From contig LGRX02035254.1 of NCBI GenBank assembly GCA_001247695.2, positions 1-64,000 on the forward strand: a stretch of DNA of 64,000 nt. The letters run 5' to 3'. The stretch is from Cymbomonas tetramitiformis (lineage: Eukaryota; Chlorophyta; Pyramimonadophyceae; Pyramimonadales; Pyramimonadaceae). Position numbers and translations under genes: made by a program. A model generated the notes under the pieces. The model saw nothing but the letters and a program-made list of their open reading frames with translations. It was not told the DNA's origin and made no database searches. Numbering within the stretch: position 1 is the stretch's first letter; each line of letters starts with the position of its first letter. Of the stretch, positions 42,667 through 54,650 are shown piece after piece.

Positions 42667-43646
42667 CGTGTCTTCTTTATTGATTTTGAAATTAAATAAT
42701 CATTTTGCCCCAAAACGACTTATGTAAAGAAATAACAAACAGCAATTAATTGGTTTGCTCGATTCCCGGCGGTGAAAAAAAAACAAAGTCGATTAATTAA
42801 TTAATTGGTAGATAGCCCCGCCACTAAAAGCACGAACAACAAGACCGGAATTAATTCGAATGTCGCCGAATCCTGCCAACAACAGCCAACAATGTCAAAC
42901 TGGTAAAATACTGCTCGATCCGTCAAAATCGCTCTCACTGCACACCACCACACGCCGGCGGACTCGTCGGGACTGTGTCGGTATCATAATAAGGGACTCG
43001 GCGGTGTGTACAGTATTTGGTGTAAATGCAGTCCTGTCAGTTGGAAATGTGGGAAGACGACCCTGGGTGACATGGCCAAGATGCGCCGTTCGTTAGACAA
43101 GCGTCAACATCCGTCACTAATGAGATTCGGTGTGAAGCGCGGTGTCGCCCCCACAGCAGTGAACAACGACCCCGCTGTTGTAACTCGTCCCGAGCCCAAG
43201 CTCTCCGCTGAGGACATACTTTTACTTTTCTTAGAGAAAGTTTTGCGCCATCTCAACAAGAAGTCAATTCACTCCCAGTGCTAGTGTACTGCGTGAATAT
43301 TAGGGTGCCCCCATCCTAATAATGCCATGATTATGCAATCAAACTCGTGTGACGGAGCGTAGTATTATTGTAATGTTTATAAAAGTGGTGGCAAAATCAT
43401 TTAATGTGTGTCCTCTGCGAAGGAATAGCCCATCGGCCTGAAAAGTGAAAACAATTAAATATTTCAACAAAATGCTCGGTATCTATAAAAAAAAAGTCCA
43501 TTGAGTAAATAATTGGTAGGCAGGCTCCGCACTAAAAGAACAAAGAAAAACTTGTAATTATTTAATTGTTTTCAGCCAATCAACAAACTTTTGACCCTGT
43601 TTTATTGCACCCGAATTCAAGAATAAAAATCAATAAAGAAGACACG
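42667..43646. mobile_element. AT-rich segment bounded by a perfect 21-nt inverted repeat
   Basis: CGTGTCTTCTTTATTGATTT plus one T at 42667-42687 is matched exactly in complement at 43626-43646. Both ends then show AATTAATTGG-type words and a CCGC(C)ACTAAAAG word (42829 and 43534), so homology continues inward, partly in direct orientation. The 980-bp interior has one 70-codon frame (43072-43284, MAKMRRSLDKRQHPSLMRFG) without known relatives. It may be a non-autonomous DNA transposon. No clear target duplication is visible. Confidence 0.45.
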
Positions 43647-44084
43647 GTAACCGAGTCACGGTTCGCGACACAGGACACGGAAATTCTGCGACATTTTCGG
43701 AATATTAATGGAGACTAATCCGAAACCGTTTCACGACAACTCCGCGCTTTTCATCTCGCATAGTTTCACCGCAGTATAGGGACATGTGGCGAAGACATGT
43801 CGCGAAAATCAAAAGTGAGCGTAAGACGGCTGTGAATGTTGGGGATATTAGAAAATTCCAGCCTGCGGCGCATAAGAATATCGAAATATTGTTATTTTAG
43901 AATAGAATGGGTTCAGTTTAAAATAGAAGTAGTACTGCGGTTATTTTAGAATAGATACAATAAATTTTGCGAGCTCCCTAAAATGCTTATTCTCAGCTTT
44001 AAATTTCATGACCCCCCTCCTTCTTCCCTCCCCGAAGAAAAAATCGCGTTCTTTCCCATTTTTTCATTTTTAAATCGCGATAAA

Positions 44085-44350
44085 AGAAGCTAGGTAGACA
44101 ACGGGGGCGGAGGAGAGGAGGGGGAAGAGGAGGAGGAGGGAAGGGGGGATGGCATGGTTATTTAAGGAGAAAGATTTGGGGGTATGTACGGAGGGACCAT
44201 GCTGATATATCCCTAAAGCTCCGCGACAAGTCTCTCGGGGGCCCCGCGACAAGCCCGAAGGGCCCCGAGACAGGTCGAGTGGCCCCGCGACGAGCACCTA
44301 GGGACCCGCGACAACGGCCCCGAGGGCACCCCGAAAGGGCTCCCGACGGT
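44085..44350. repeat. Purine-rich tract and GCCCCGCGACAAG repeats
   Basis: 44100-44160 is almost pure purine (GGAGGAGAGGAGGGGGAAGA and similar). From 44218 to 44330 the word GCCCCGCGACAAG or a variant occurs five or six times at 20-25 bp spacing. From 44350 to 45190 I see nothing recognisable. Confidence 0.65.
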
Positions 44351-45199
44351 GGACGAAAGTCGAAAGCCGTACTTGAAAGTGGCTTGTAAGAATATCTGAC
44401 ACAATATCACAGGTAAGGCGATAGCATGGAACAACCGCATCTCGCATCCCCCTTGAGCGACTACCCCGCATGATGGTTGTGTTGTGGGACACGCACGCCC
44501 GCCCCGCTGTGTGTGCCCGAATGCACGTTGTAGGCGGGCGGGCGCAGTGCTGACTCCCAGGGACCGAAAATAAACTCATAGGGCGGGTGTGCTAACCCCC
44601 AAGAGGCAGAATGCACGATCTAGGGTGTATCTCCAGAACCGTTGACCATTCCCCCGGTCATTAATCCTCGGAATCTCACAGTCCATCTTGAACTGTGCTG
44701 ACAACAGTGACATATCAATTGCTCACACATATCATTGCAAGTATGGTGATTATACTTTTCCCTTTATGATACACTACTGGAAAAACCCACATTCGACATC
44801 GCCACAAGGCAGAACGCTTGTATTGATGCACTTCTGCACTTCCGTGTGCCCATATTGATGCATGCACTTTGCAGGGCTTGAAGCATGCAGTTGTATTTGA
44901 CTAAATCTTATTATCACAATAATTCTCAGCATGACACACATTCATAGAGTTTGGTGCAAAAACTCGAGTTCACATCCAGTACAATGCAAGGGCTAGGAAA
45001 TACTGATCGTTTAGTTTGCAACCACTTGTTACTGGATACTGAAATTACAAGGTATGGGTCATGGGCAACAACTGAGAGGATTTGCGATGAATAGCATTAC
45101 ACATAGGCACGTGATTCTGAGATCTCCGAAAACATATGAAGGGGGGAAATTGGGACATGACTATCTCATTCAAGTTTAGATGTCAGCGTGTGGTTGTCC

Positions 45200-48100
45200 T
45201 CATCCATTGGTTATTCTTCCCGGAATTTCATCACCTGCAGCCACAAATGTATGCACCTTGAAGAAGAAATCCGGGAAATTCTGTAAAACGCAGAATTGAT
45301 TTGGGCCCGTGCAACTCTAATTCGTCAGACACAAAAAGGAAATGAATCTCACCTTTCACAGATTTCTTTTCAGAGGCTTGACCTGACGCAGTCTTTGAGC
45401 TTCGTTGCAGACTGTGAATAGCGAGCACCTCGTTGAAGATGCGAGTTCCTACTCCTGACATGTCGTGGTACGGAGGCGACCAGCTGAAAGGATCTTCAAT
45501 GGCCACGCCAATCTCATTGATTCCATAGAAGCCCAGCGCAACGACCATAGACGGAATGGGGGTAATCCAAGAGAAGGTAATGGTGAAGACAAAAGGCGCA
45601 CTGTACACGTAAACAAAGAGCAAGAACTGCACCATCTGCAGATACTGATATGGTGCTGGCGTTGTTGCAATAAACTCGCACCCCTTCAAACCCTGCATAA
45701 CAGCCTCCATTTCGTGGTACACCTCGAAAGCCGCCTGCTCATAGATATGACCGAGTCGTCTGTGTCGCTCTATGATGCGCTCCATGTTCGCAAAGGCAAT
45801 ATTTGGCCGATTCAGTGGCTCAATGCCACGGTACAGCTCGCGCTCCGGTTCGGTGAGAAGTGTTGACAGGCTGGGAGCCCCGTGTTTGTCATTCCGTAAG
45901 AGTTCATCATCGTCAACCTTGCCAGTCGGATATCCGTGTCTCTGATCACGCACAAGCTGCCGGATAAAGGCATAAGCAATGTTGCACTGGCGGCGGAGCT
46001 CCTGCAGGTCCTCTCGCACCATGACGGAGCGCACCATGAAGCCGTCTTTTGAGTAACCGGGTTCCCCTGCACAGCACAGTTCACAGGAAAAATCTCATGT
46101 CGTAATCCTTCATCTTTGATTCTCCTTATGTTGCTAGGAGCACGCTCAGGAAACCAGTTCACACCCGTGCCAACAAGCAAAGCAAAGTACAGTGGAGAGG
46201 GGCCCACCTTCATAAGACTGGCGCATGAACGCTAGTAGCGCAATATTGACGTTCCTCATGGATGTGTACATCTGGCCGAGGTTGGTCATGCCGTCATAGT
46301 ATTTCTCATAGGACAAGTTGGTGCGGAACACAAGCAGGAAGCCGATAATGGTGACTGCAATAGAGTGCATGTTTGTCCCGAAAGTGATGAGGCACTGTGA
46401 TTCTTTCTTTACGTTGTTCCCACACAAGAACACCTTCGTCACCTGTGCAACGACACCCATCCCTGCAGCGCATATGATCTGTGGCAGAACGCGCTCAAAT
46501 ACTGTGCCACGATATAAGAGCACCTCGGTGAACCAAGCCCAGGGCCCATCTGGCCACTCCTTCTGGGTGCTCAGCATGGCCTCCCGCAAGGCCATGTCGC
46601 GGCGCGACAGCAGCAGCGCCTTCTCCGCATCCGTGGTGGGTGCAGAAGGGGGCATGGTGACGCGAGGAGTGGTCACTGCCAACTCATCCAACGTGCGAAC
46701 CACTGCAGGGATCTCCTCCTCCTCAGGACTCAAGCCCTGTCGCTGAATTTGAACATTTTCGCAATAGATGCGCCACCCTATGGAGGTGAGATCCAGGTTG
46801 GGTTTTTCCCAGTCGAAGGGGTGTTCAATGGCTTTCCCGATTGCATCGATGCCGTAGTAGGCCATGGCAAGGATTCCACTTGGGAACCAGGTCATCCACT
46901 TGAAGTCGACCGAGAACACAAAGGGAGCGGAGAAGACGAAGAAGAAGAGAACAAAGTTCATCATCTGGAGGTACTGGAAGGGCACAGGGGTGGTCACAAC
47001 GCGCTCACAGGACTTCAGCTCGTCGAGCACAGACTTTGATTCTAGATATATGTCGAAGGCGCCGCGGTCACAGATGTTCCCCACACGACGGTTGTGCTCC
47101 ACGATGCGCTGGATCAGCGCCACGACAATGTTCGGTCGATTGTTGAAAGTCACTTTTTTGTACTCCTCCACCTCGGTCTTGGTTAGCAGGGCACCGATGC
47201 TCGGCTTGCCATACAGATCTTCCTGCAAGAGATGGTGGTCACTCGCAAACCGTCCACCGGGATATCCTAGACGCTGCTCCCGCAGTGACTGTCGGATAAA
47301 ACCCATGAGCAACGCTGTGAGCCGCAGCAACTCAACACGGTCTTGCGCAAGGCGCACCATCTTCATCGTGTGCGCTTTCCCGCCCTCATAGTTTGGCTCG
47401 CCCTTCCGTGGGCTCCGCAAGAACACCGACACCCCCATATTCAGGTTGCGCAGCCGGTTGTGAATGTTGCTCAGCGCCGTCTTTGCCTCGTAGTAGCGGT
47501 CGTAAGCGAGATTCGTGCGGAACACAAGCAGAAAAGCGAGCACAGAGCCCACGGTGGTGTGCGCATATCGCTCGAAGGTAATCGCACAGTCCCCTGGGGC
47601 AGTCACATCCGAGCCGCAGACGTTGAGCTTGGCGCACTGTGCGACCAGGCCCATGGCTGCGCCGGTAACCCACTGTGGGATCACCTTCAAGTGGATGGTA
47701 TCCTTCACCTTGAACGCCTCAGTGATGAATCCATACCCCGCTTCGCTGAGTGTCTGTGGGCCTTCCTGCTTCTTCTGCGCCGCGGACTTCGAGTTGTCCC
47801 TCACCCTTGCATAATCCGGCTTGCTTTGTCCCTTGTTCTGTACGATCCGTCTGTCCGCTTCCCCCTGGAATTCGGGCCGCCCACTCATATCGTGCATCAC
47901 CTCGTGTAATTGGAGGGTTTCCGAGTAAAGCCGCCAACCAGCAGCAGTGAGATCGTGACGTGGCTCTGTGTAGGTAAAGGGATCCTCGATGGAACGGCCT
48001 ATCTCGTAGACACCGTAGAATCCGAGAGCAAGAATCGCACTCGGGAAGAACGCCAGCCGCCCAAAGAGTCCGACAAACACCAGTGGCGCAGTGTAGATGT

Positions 48101-51100
48101 ACAGGAAGAGGATGAACGTCACCATGTGCAAGTACTGATATGGCATTCTGGTCCCCACAATACGCTCCATATCCTGAAAGGACTGTAGACAAACCTCCAG
48201 CTCATGGTAAATGTCAAATGCGCCACGCTCAGAGATGTGATTCATTCTTCGGTGATGCTCAACGATGGCCTGCATCCTTGTCACAACAATGTTCGGGCGG
48301 TTCTTATAGTTGAAGTTTGCATATTCATCCTTTTCTTGGTCCGACAGCAAGGACTTGAGAGAGGGGCTTCCAGCTTCATCCTCATGAACCAATTCAGCGT
48401 CTGATACTTCCTCAGTTTCCGGGTAACCGTGCCGCTGCTCCCGGATGGCCTGCCGGATGAAGGCGAAGAGCAGGCTGGAAAGCCGGCGAAGCTCAATATG
48501 ATCCTTTGACAGCTGTGTGTTCACCTCAAGCTGTACTTGATCCCCAACATAGGACGCCTCCCCGTCCAAATCGGTACGCAGGAAGGAGCAGAACGCCACG
48601 TTGACATTGCGGAGGGCGTTGAAGAGAGCTCCCAGGCTCTTTTTGCCCTCGTAGAACCGGTAATCGGCAATGTACGTGCGGAACACCAGTAAAAAACCAG
48701 TGATGTTGCCGACGAGTCTATGAGCAGTGGCCGTCGCAAAAAGCTGCGTCGCATCACAATTCTCCGGCAAGGCGTCATCAGCGGACATAGTCAGGAGATT
48801 TCCCGACTTGGCGCATAAGTGCCACACGGTTACATTACCAAGAAGTGCCACTGCGATGGCGATCACAACTTGAGGAACCACTTTCGTGTGCACAGTGTTC
48901 TTCCACTTAAAAACTTCCGTCAGGAAGGCATAGTTCCCGATACCCATCTCACGGCTTGCCGCTTCCTTCCCGTGTTCCTTGCTTGTCCCCTGAGCAGTTG
49001 TTACGGCCATGCTGGTTTCTCCCCTCCCAACTTGCATTGCAGAATGGAGTTTCTTGTACATCTCACAATTGTATAACAGTTGTTGGTCCTTCGCGACGAT
49101 CGCAGACACCTTCTCATGTATCTGCACAACCCAAAGGCCAGCAGTCACTTGGACTAGCACCCAGGATAAACCGCTGTACCTTTGAGAAGCAACTCTATTT
49201 GGTTATACCTCGAGTAATAAACCTAGTACAAGCCACGGAACCCACTCACATGTAAAAACAGTGAAAATCTGCGTGGTCCCTGAATGAATCAATATGGGAG
49301 AAATAGAAACAGAGCCACGCACATACCTGCAAGTTTTCCTTGAACATACGCCATCCAACTGCAGTGAGATTGTGGAAGGGCTCGGTATAGTTGAAAGGGT
49401 CCTGCATGACCCGTCCGACTTCTGCGATTCCGTAGAATCCAAGGACGACGATCGCTGAGGGTATAAATAAGAAGCCGCGGAAGGTGAAGGAGAAGATAAA
49501 GGGGCACGTGTACACGAAAATGAAGAGCACAAAGTTCAGCATATGGAGGTAAGAGTACGGGATGGGTGTGCTAACGATGCGTTCAGTCGCCTTCCACGCC
49601 TCTAGCACGTTCTCGCACTGGAGGTAGACCTCAAACGCCGCACGCTCAGATATATGTCCACGGCGCCGGTGATGCTCCACAATGTACTGAATCTTGCCCA
49701 TTACCACATTCGGCCTGTTGTTTGGGGAAATATTCATCCAAAAGTCCACCTCCCCCTCTAGGAACATCGCTGCAACAGAAGGCTTGCCTTGCTCGTCCTC
49801 GCCCAGGATCTGCGCATCGGTGGGCATTCTACCGTCGGCCAGACCGACACGGTGCTCACGCAGCGTGTGACGTACGAAGGCATAGAGAATGTTTGTAAGC
49901 CGCAGCACCTCGAGACGGTCCTCGTGTAGTTTCTGCCTGAAAGAATCGGAGGCATGAAAAGAGTCATATCCCGGCTCGTCCTCCAGCTCGGTACGCATGA
50001 AAGTCGCAAACGCGACGTTCAGGTTGCGCAGACCGCTATACATCTTTCCCAGCGACATTTTACCCTCGTAGTATCTATCATAAGAGATGTTGGAGCGGAA
50101 CACCAGTAAGAAACCCATGACAGTCGCCATGATGCTGTGTGCTTCGTCGGGGACCGCAACAGGGCAGTTGTCAACCGAGTCTGGGTCGTCACAAACAATT
50201 ATCATTGAGCCGAAAGCAAATAGAGCCACGAGCTGACTCAGAATCAGCTGAGTCACAATTGAAGGTATCACGGTTCCCTTAACTTGGAAGACCACCAACA
50301 GAAACTGGAAAGCACTTTCCGCCTTTTCCTGCATACCATATCCCGAATATGACGTCATTCACCTTTCAACGCACCAGTGCACCCTTTCATCCTCCAGTAC
50401 TAAGGACGACAGGTCTCTCAAGATTCACACGGAATTTAGTAGTTCCCTACGGTGTGCGTTTTCCTTTGGCTACGGTTGAACGTGCGGGCTCGGGGTTCAC
50501 TCCGAGCTATGCAACTATCGTTTATGTAGCACATAAGAAAGGAAGTGGGAAAAGAATCAATATGTCTCTTTTGCACAAAGACACGAAGTGCTGCACCTCT
50601 TTTGGTTGGGGCGTACAGAGAACAGCAGAGGACTGCCATCAAATGCACCCTGCACGAAGAACGGTGTAGGTGGAATACCTTAGGCTTGATGTATTTTGGA
50701 TCCACCTCATCCTCTGGACCAGGTTCGCGGGACTTGCTGGCCCCCAGCTCACTCTCTTCCTCCAGGCGGTGGGCTTGGATTCTCTTCACGTCCTCGCCAA
50801 CAAGAAGGTGCGCAAGACGCATCTCATCATCAGAGCCTTTTGACAAGTCGTCGTGGTCCATGGCACCAATTGCCTCGTGCATGATAGTATTTTCTGTTTC
50901 CCAAGAAACCTCACCGCGTGATGATGAGGCGCCAAGCAAAGAGAACACATTTTGCAGACATGAAGTGAAGCAGCATTTTGGGGGGCTGAAGCGTTTCCTC
51001 AAATTCTACCTCGAATAAAAGTTCTAAAAAAGCCTTTCAAAAAAGCTCAGGGCAAGTTTCGCGTTTGGACACTGAGCTTGCTGCCAGAGTTGTGCATATT

Positions 51101-54100
51101 TGTGCTCCGGGCGGCGAAAGGTACCTCGGTAAATGCGCCATCCGACTTGTGTAAGGTCGTGGTTCGGCTCCTTCCATCCGAAAGGATCCTCCAGGGCACG
51201 GCCCAGCTCGTTGACGCCATAGAATGCAAGCGCAATGACGAAACTCTGCAGAAATAAATGCCGACCGGCAAATAGCTTTCTTTAGTTTAAGGCAAACGTT
51301 TTCGTGGAAAACACAAGCAAGATAAGGCGAGATAGTTCACAAACAGGCTACCGCTTCCCATACGCAACGAGCGTGGTTGCGAGGTTTTGCAGACAGCCCA
51401 TCGAAGCCGCCTGGTGCCCTCGAAGCAAAGACGTACTACTCGCTAGAATATACAAGTCGAGCAGTGAAGGATCTGGACCTAGTACCTGCCCGCACAACGA
51501 AAGATCTGTCGAGCGAATTGAGAGACCCAATTCGCAGAGACGACCGACTTCCACCTAGCGAGGCCAGACGGAGCTCTACCGGCAAAGGTTCTTTCCCTAC
51601 AAGAGGGCGTTGTCAACTTTCCTCGAAGAATCTCGGGAGTCATAGATAGCCGCAGAGCAAGCTCAAAATCGAGGCAAATATAGGGGAACAGAAAAGCGAG
51701 TGGTAAGTGCCGAACCGGGAAAAAGGTTGCATATTTGAAAGATGCGCTGAAGACGAAGGGCGTTGTGTACACAAAAAACACCAGTAGAAAGTCGAGCATG
51801 TGCAAATAAGAGTGTGGGATAGGCGTAGTGATAATGCGCTCTATCCCCTTCAGCTCGCCCATCACTTTCTCCGTTTCTGTGTATATATCCATCAGCCCTT
51901 TCTCTGACAGGTGACCAAGCCGACGGTGATGTTCACAAATTGCCTGAATGTGCGCCATGACTGCACACACATCCCCTCTCCGCTTCTCAGCGAGAAGATG
52001 AGACGACAGACACGACTGGGTAACAGGTATCTCTGTCGAAACTAAAAGAACCTTGAAATGCAACAGAACGAGAAGAGTGATGCGAGACGCAAAACTCGCC
52101 TATATTTGGTCTGTTCCAGGGGTCTGTGCCCTTGTACTCAGCGTACTCAGCCTCATCCTTCCACAGAGAGGCGATGCAAGGCTTGCCAGCTCTATCGTTT
52201 GTAATTATTTCCTCGTCCTCAACTGGCCCCGTATCAGAATATCCATGCCGTTGTTCCCGGACCACTTGCCTGCGAGTAAAATTCAGCTAACGTAAGTGAA
52301 GACTCCTCCGGAGAGAATGCACGCTTCCTTGCCGCAGGAACACCCTTCTTAAAAAGCGAATTTTGTGCGAGGGAGAACTGCTGTGCCTCGTTAGCTGATG
52401 AAGGCGTTCTCTGCGAGGAAGAAGTGCTGTACTGTACCACCTGATGTAAAGCGTTCCATGCGAGAAAGAAGTGCTGCCTTGTTACCTGATGTAAACGGTT
52501 CTAGGTTGGGGAATAGTGCTGTGCCTGTTAGCTGATGAAGGCGTTCTATGAGAGGGGTTGGTGTTGTGCCTTATTACCTGTTAACGGCGTTGTATGCGAG
52601 GAAGAAGTGCTGTGCCTTATGACCTGATGAAGGCGTTATATGCGAGGAAGAAGTGCTGTGCCTTATTACCTGATGAAGGCGTTCTATGCGAGGAAGAAGT
52701 GCTGTGCCTTATTACCTGTTGCAAAGCGTTTTATGCGAGAAAGAAGTGCTGTCTTATTACCTGATGTAAACGGTTCTAGGCTGGGGAATAGTGCTGTGCC
52801 TGTTAGCTGATGAAGCCGTTTTATGAGAGGGGTCAGCGCTGTGCCTTATTACCTGATGAAGGCGTTCTATGGGGGGAAGAACTGCTGTGCCTTATTACCT
52901 GATGAAGGCGTTCTATGCGAGGAAGAAGTGCTGTGCGGTTTTAGCTGATGTAAACGGTTCTATGCTCGGGAGAAGAGTTGTCCCTTTTAGTTGATGAAAG
53001 AGTTCTCGGCTCGGGAGAAGTGCTTGCTTGATCACCTACCTGGTGGAAGGCGGTTTATGCGAGGGGGAAGTGCTATGCCTGCTTACCTTATGAAGGCGTA
53101 AAGCAAATTCGTCAGCCGCAACAGCTCGACACGATCCTGGGCCACGCCAAGTACCGTGCTCCTCAGCCTCCACTGGAGGTGACACAAAAACATTTCGGGT
53201 GCGTCCCGAGGGACGCCCAAGTGCCAAGTGCGCAGCGTGGTTCACCTCCCTTATCTCACAGAGAGCGCGCCTTAGAAACGCCAGGTCTGACCTGCCGAGC
53301 TTGGTTCCCCACACACTACTGCAAGAGGCAACTGTTTTCAGAAGTTTACACAGGCCATACACAGCGTGCAAAATAACTCACCCGCGCCAGTTCTTGCATG
53401 GCCAACGGCGTATATTCCTTCCCATGAAAGTTCATTTCGTCCTGTCTCGGTGCCCTGAAAAACACACAACAGGCGTCATGACTGAACTCGTATGCAGACC
53501 GACTTACGAGGCCGAACCCCTTACGTTGAGCCGACAGCAAGTGCCGCCCCTAGCTCAGTGCTCGTTTACACTGGGGGCAGGAAATACCTGAGAAACACGG
53601 TAAACGCAATATTTATATCGCGAAGACCATTATATATGGCTCCAAAATTCTTCTTTCCCCCGAAATACCTATCTTGCGCGAGCTCGACCCTGCGAAACGG
53701 CGCCGAACGATTAGGGTCGTTGACTTGGGCTACAGGTGTACAGAAGTGAAGGTAAGGGGTCGGGCTCAGGCCTTACCTTGTCACCAGCAAGAAAGAAAGA
53801 ATAAGAGCAACAACCACGTGCCCGGTGGGATCAAAGGTGACAGCACAGTCTTCTGGCGTCTTGCAATCTTCATCGTCATCACTGTCATCACAAGAACTCT
53901 GTGGAGAGGAAACGGAAGCATCAGTTCGGTACTTCTCTCTGCACAAGGTTGATCGGCGCCAAGAAGTCAACACAAGCAAACAAGATACACAGGAACGAGC
54001 ATAGTGAATACTGCACGCAGCTTAAGGCCTTCAATTTCTTCAGAATTTTTGTTTCACCGCTCCAACAAAACTCAAAACCGCCGGCTTTGCGAGGTGCTCA

Positions 54101-54650
54101 ACTGCTTGCGAGTTCCCCAGGAGGGTATTGGCCAAAATTCTGAGTTGCCGGGGCACTCCAACAACTCAGCCAGAGTAAGGGAAAAGCACTGTGGGGAACA
54201 TCACTCACCGCCACATTTGGACCACAAAAGTAAAGCTTGGCAACTTGACCGACGAAACCCATGATGACAGAAGCGATGAGCTGCATACAGAGGAGAGTTC
54301 TCAGCAAACGAACAGCCTGGCAGAATAAGTATCGCCACACCCAAGAAACTAGATTCTCAGTAACTGCGATTTTGACACAAAAGCAGTAGCTTAGTGCCAG
54401 CAAGTATCACGCCTCTGTTGCTGACTTGAAAAATTTCCGGCCCTGTTGCTGACTTTAAATATTTCCGGCACACAGTGAAAACCGTGGAGTGAGTTGCCTT
54501 TGATAAATATTATTTAATACTCGCAGGAGGTGAGCGGGAGGAGACGAAACCGGAGGGCACCTGAGGCAGGATACTTCGGAGCACAGTGCCTCTCCATCTG
54601 AAGCACTCTTTCACAAAGGAAAAATCGTCCGCTTCCAAAATCGCCGTGCG
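45200..54650 (-). CDS. Five-domain tandem bestrophin (poly-bestrophin), spliced
   Basis: Multi-pass anion (chloride/bicarbonate-type) channel protein of the bestrophin family. Phase-consistent exons, 5' to 3' on the minus strand: 54650-54561, 54280-54209, 53898-53777, 53689-53588, 53454-53382, 53172-53087, 52269-52100, 51960-51716, 51245-51125, a linker exon ending 50679, 50328-49327, 49121-46208, 46066-45353 and 45234-45200. They encode five bestrophin units: A (nine exons, 360 residues), B (one exon), C and D (whole within the 2.9-kb exon) and E (split once). Each unit has the FLLV(F/T)R pore-helix motif, a DRYxxG/DRYYE-like stretch, LLRLT..L..FIR, NRP(N)I/V, HRR.GH, P.(P)Y.YLHM and a (E/Q)(D/H)PF end. 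Exon phases join B to C (KENLQ to IHEKV) and the linker to B (KYIKPK to EKAESA), so this is one polypeptide of about 2,000 residues. The 5' end and the unit A-linker join are unresolved. Confidence 0.85.
52385..53080 (-). repeat. Intronic minisatellite built from an exon/donor boundary
   Basis: About 15 units of 44-52 bp (plus strand GTGCCTTATTACCTGATGAA, GGCGTTCTATGCGAGGAAGA, AGTGCT) fill the intron between bestrophin exons 53087-53172 and 52100-52269. On the coding strand each unit reads like the exon end CGCCTTCAT(A/C)AG followed by GTAA, so every unit is a copy of the adjoining 5' splice site. About ten units keep a GT. A five-unit higher-order pattern repeats (the GGTTCTAGG(T/C)TGGGG subtype occurs twice). 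Confidence 0.85.

Noticed and set aside
46318..47909. Plus-strand frames of 100-190 codons opposite the bestrophin exon
   Set aside because: They are antisense shadows of a GC-biased coding exon with no recognisable domains.
45231..50358. Separate single-domain bestrophin genes
   Set aside because: No start or stop codon separates C, D and E inside one frame, and exon phases join B to C and the linker to B; one gene explains the data better.
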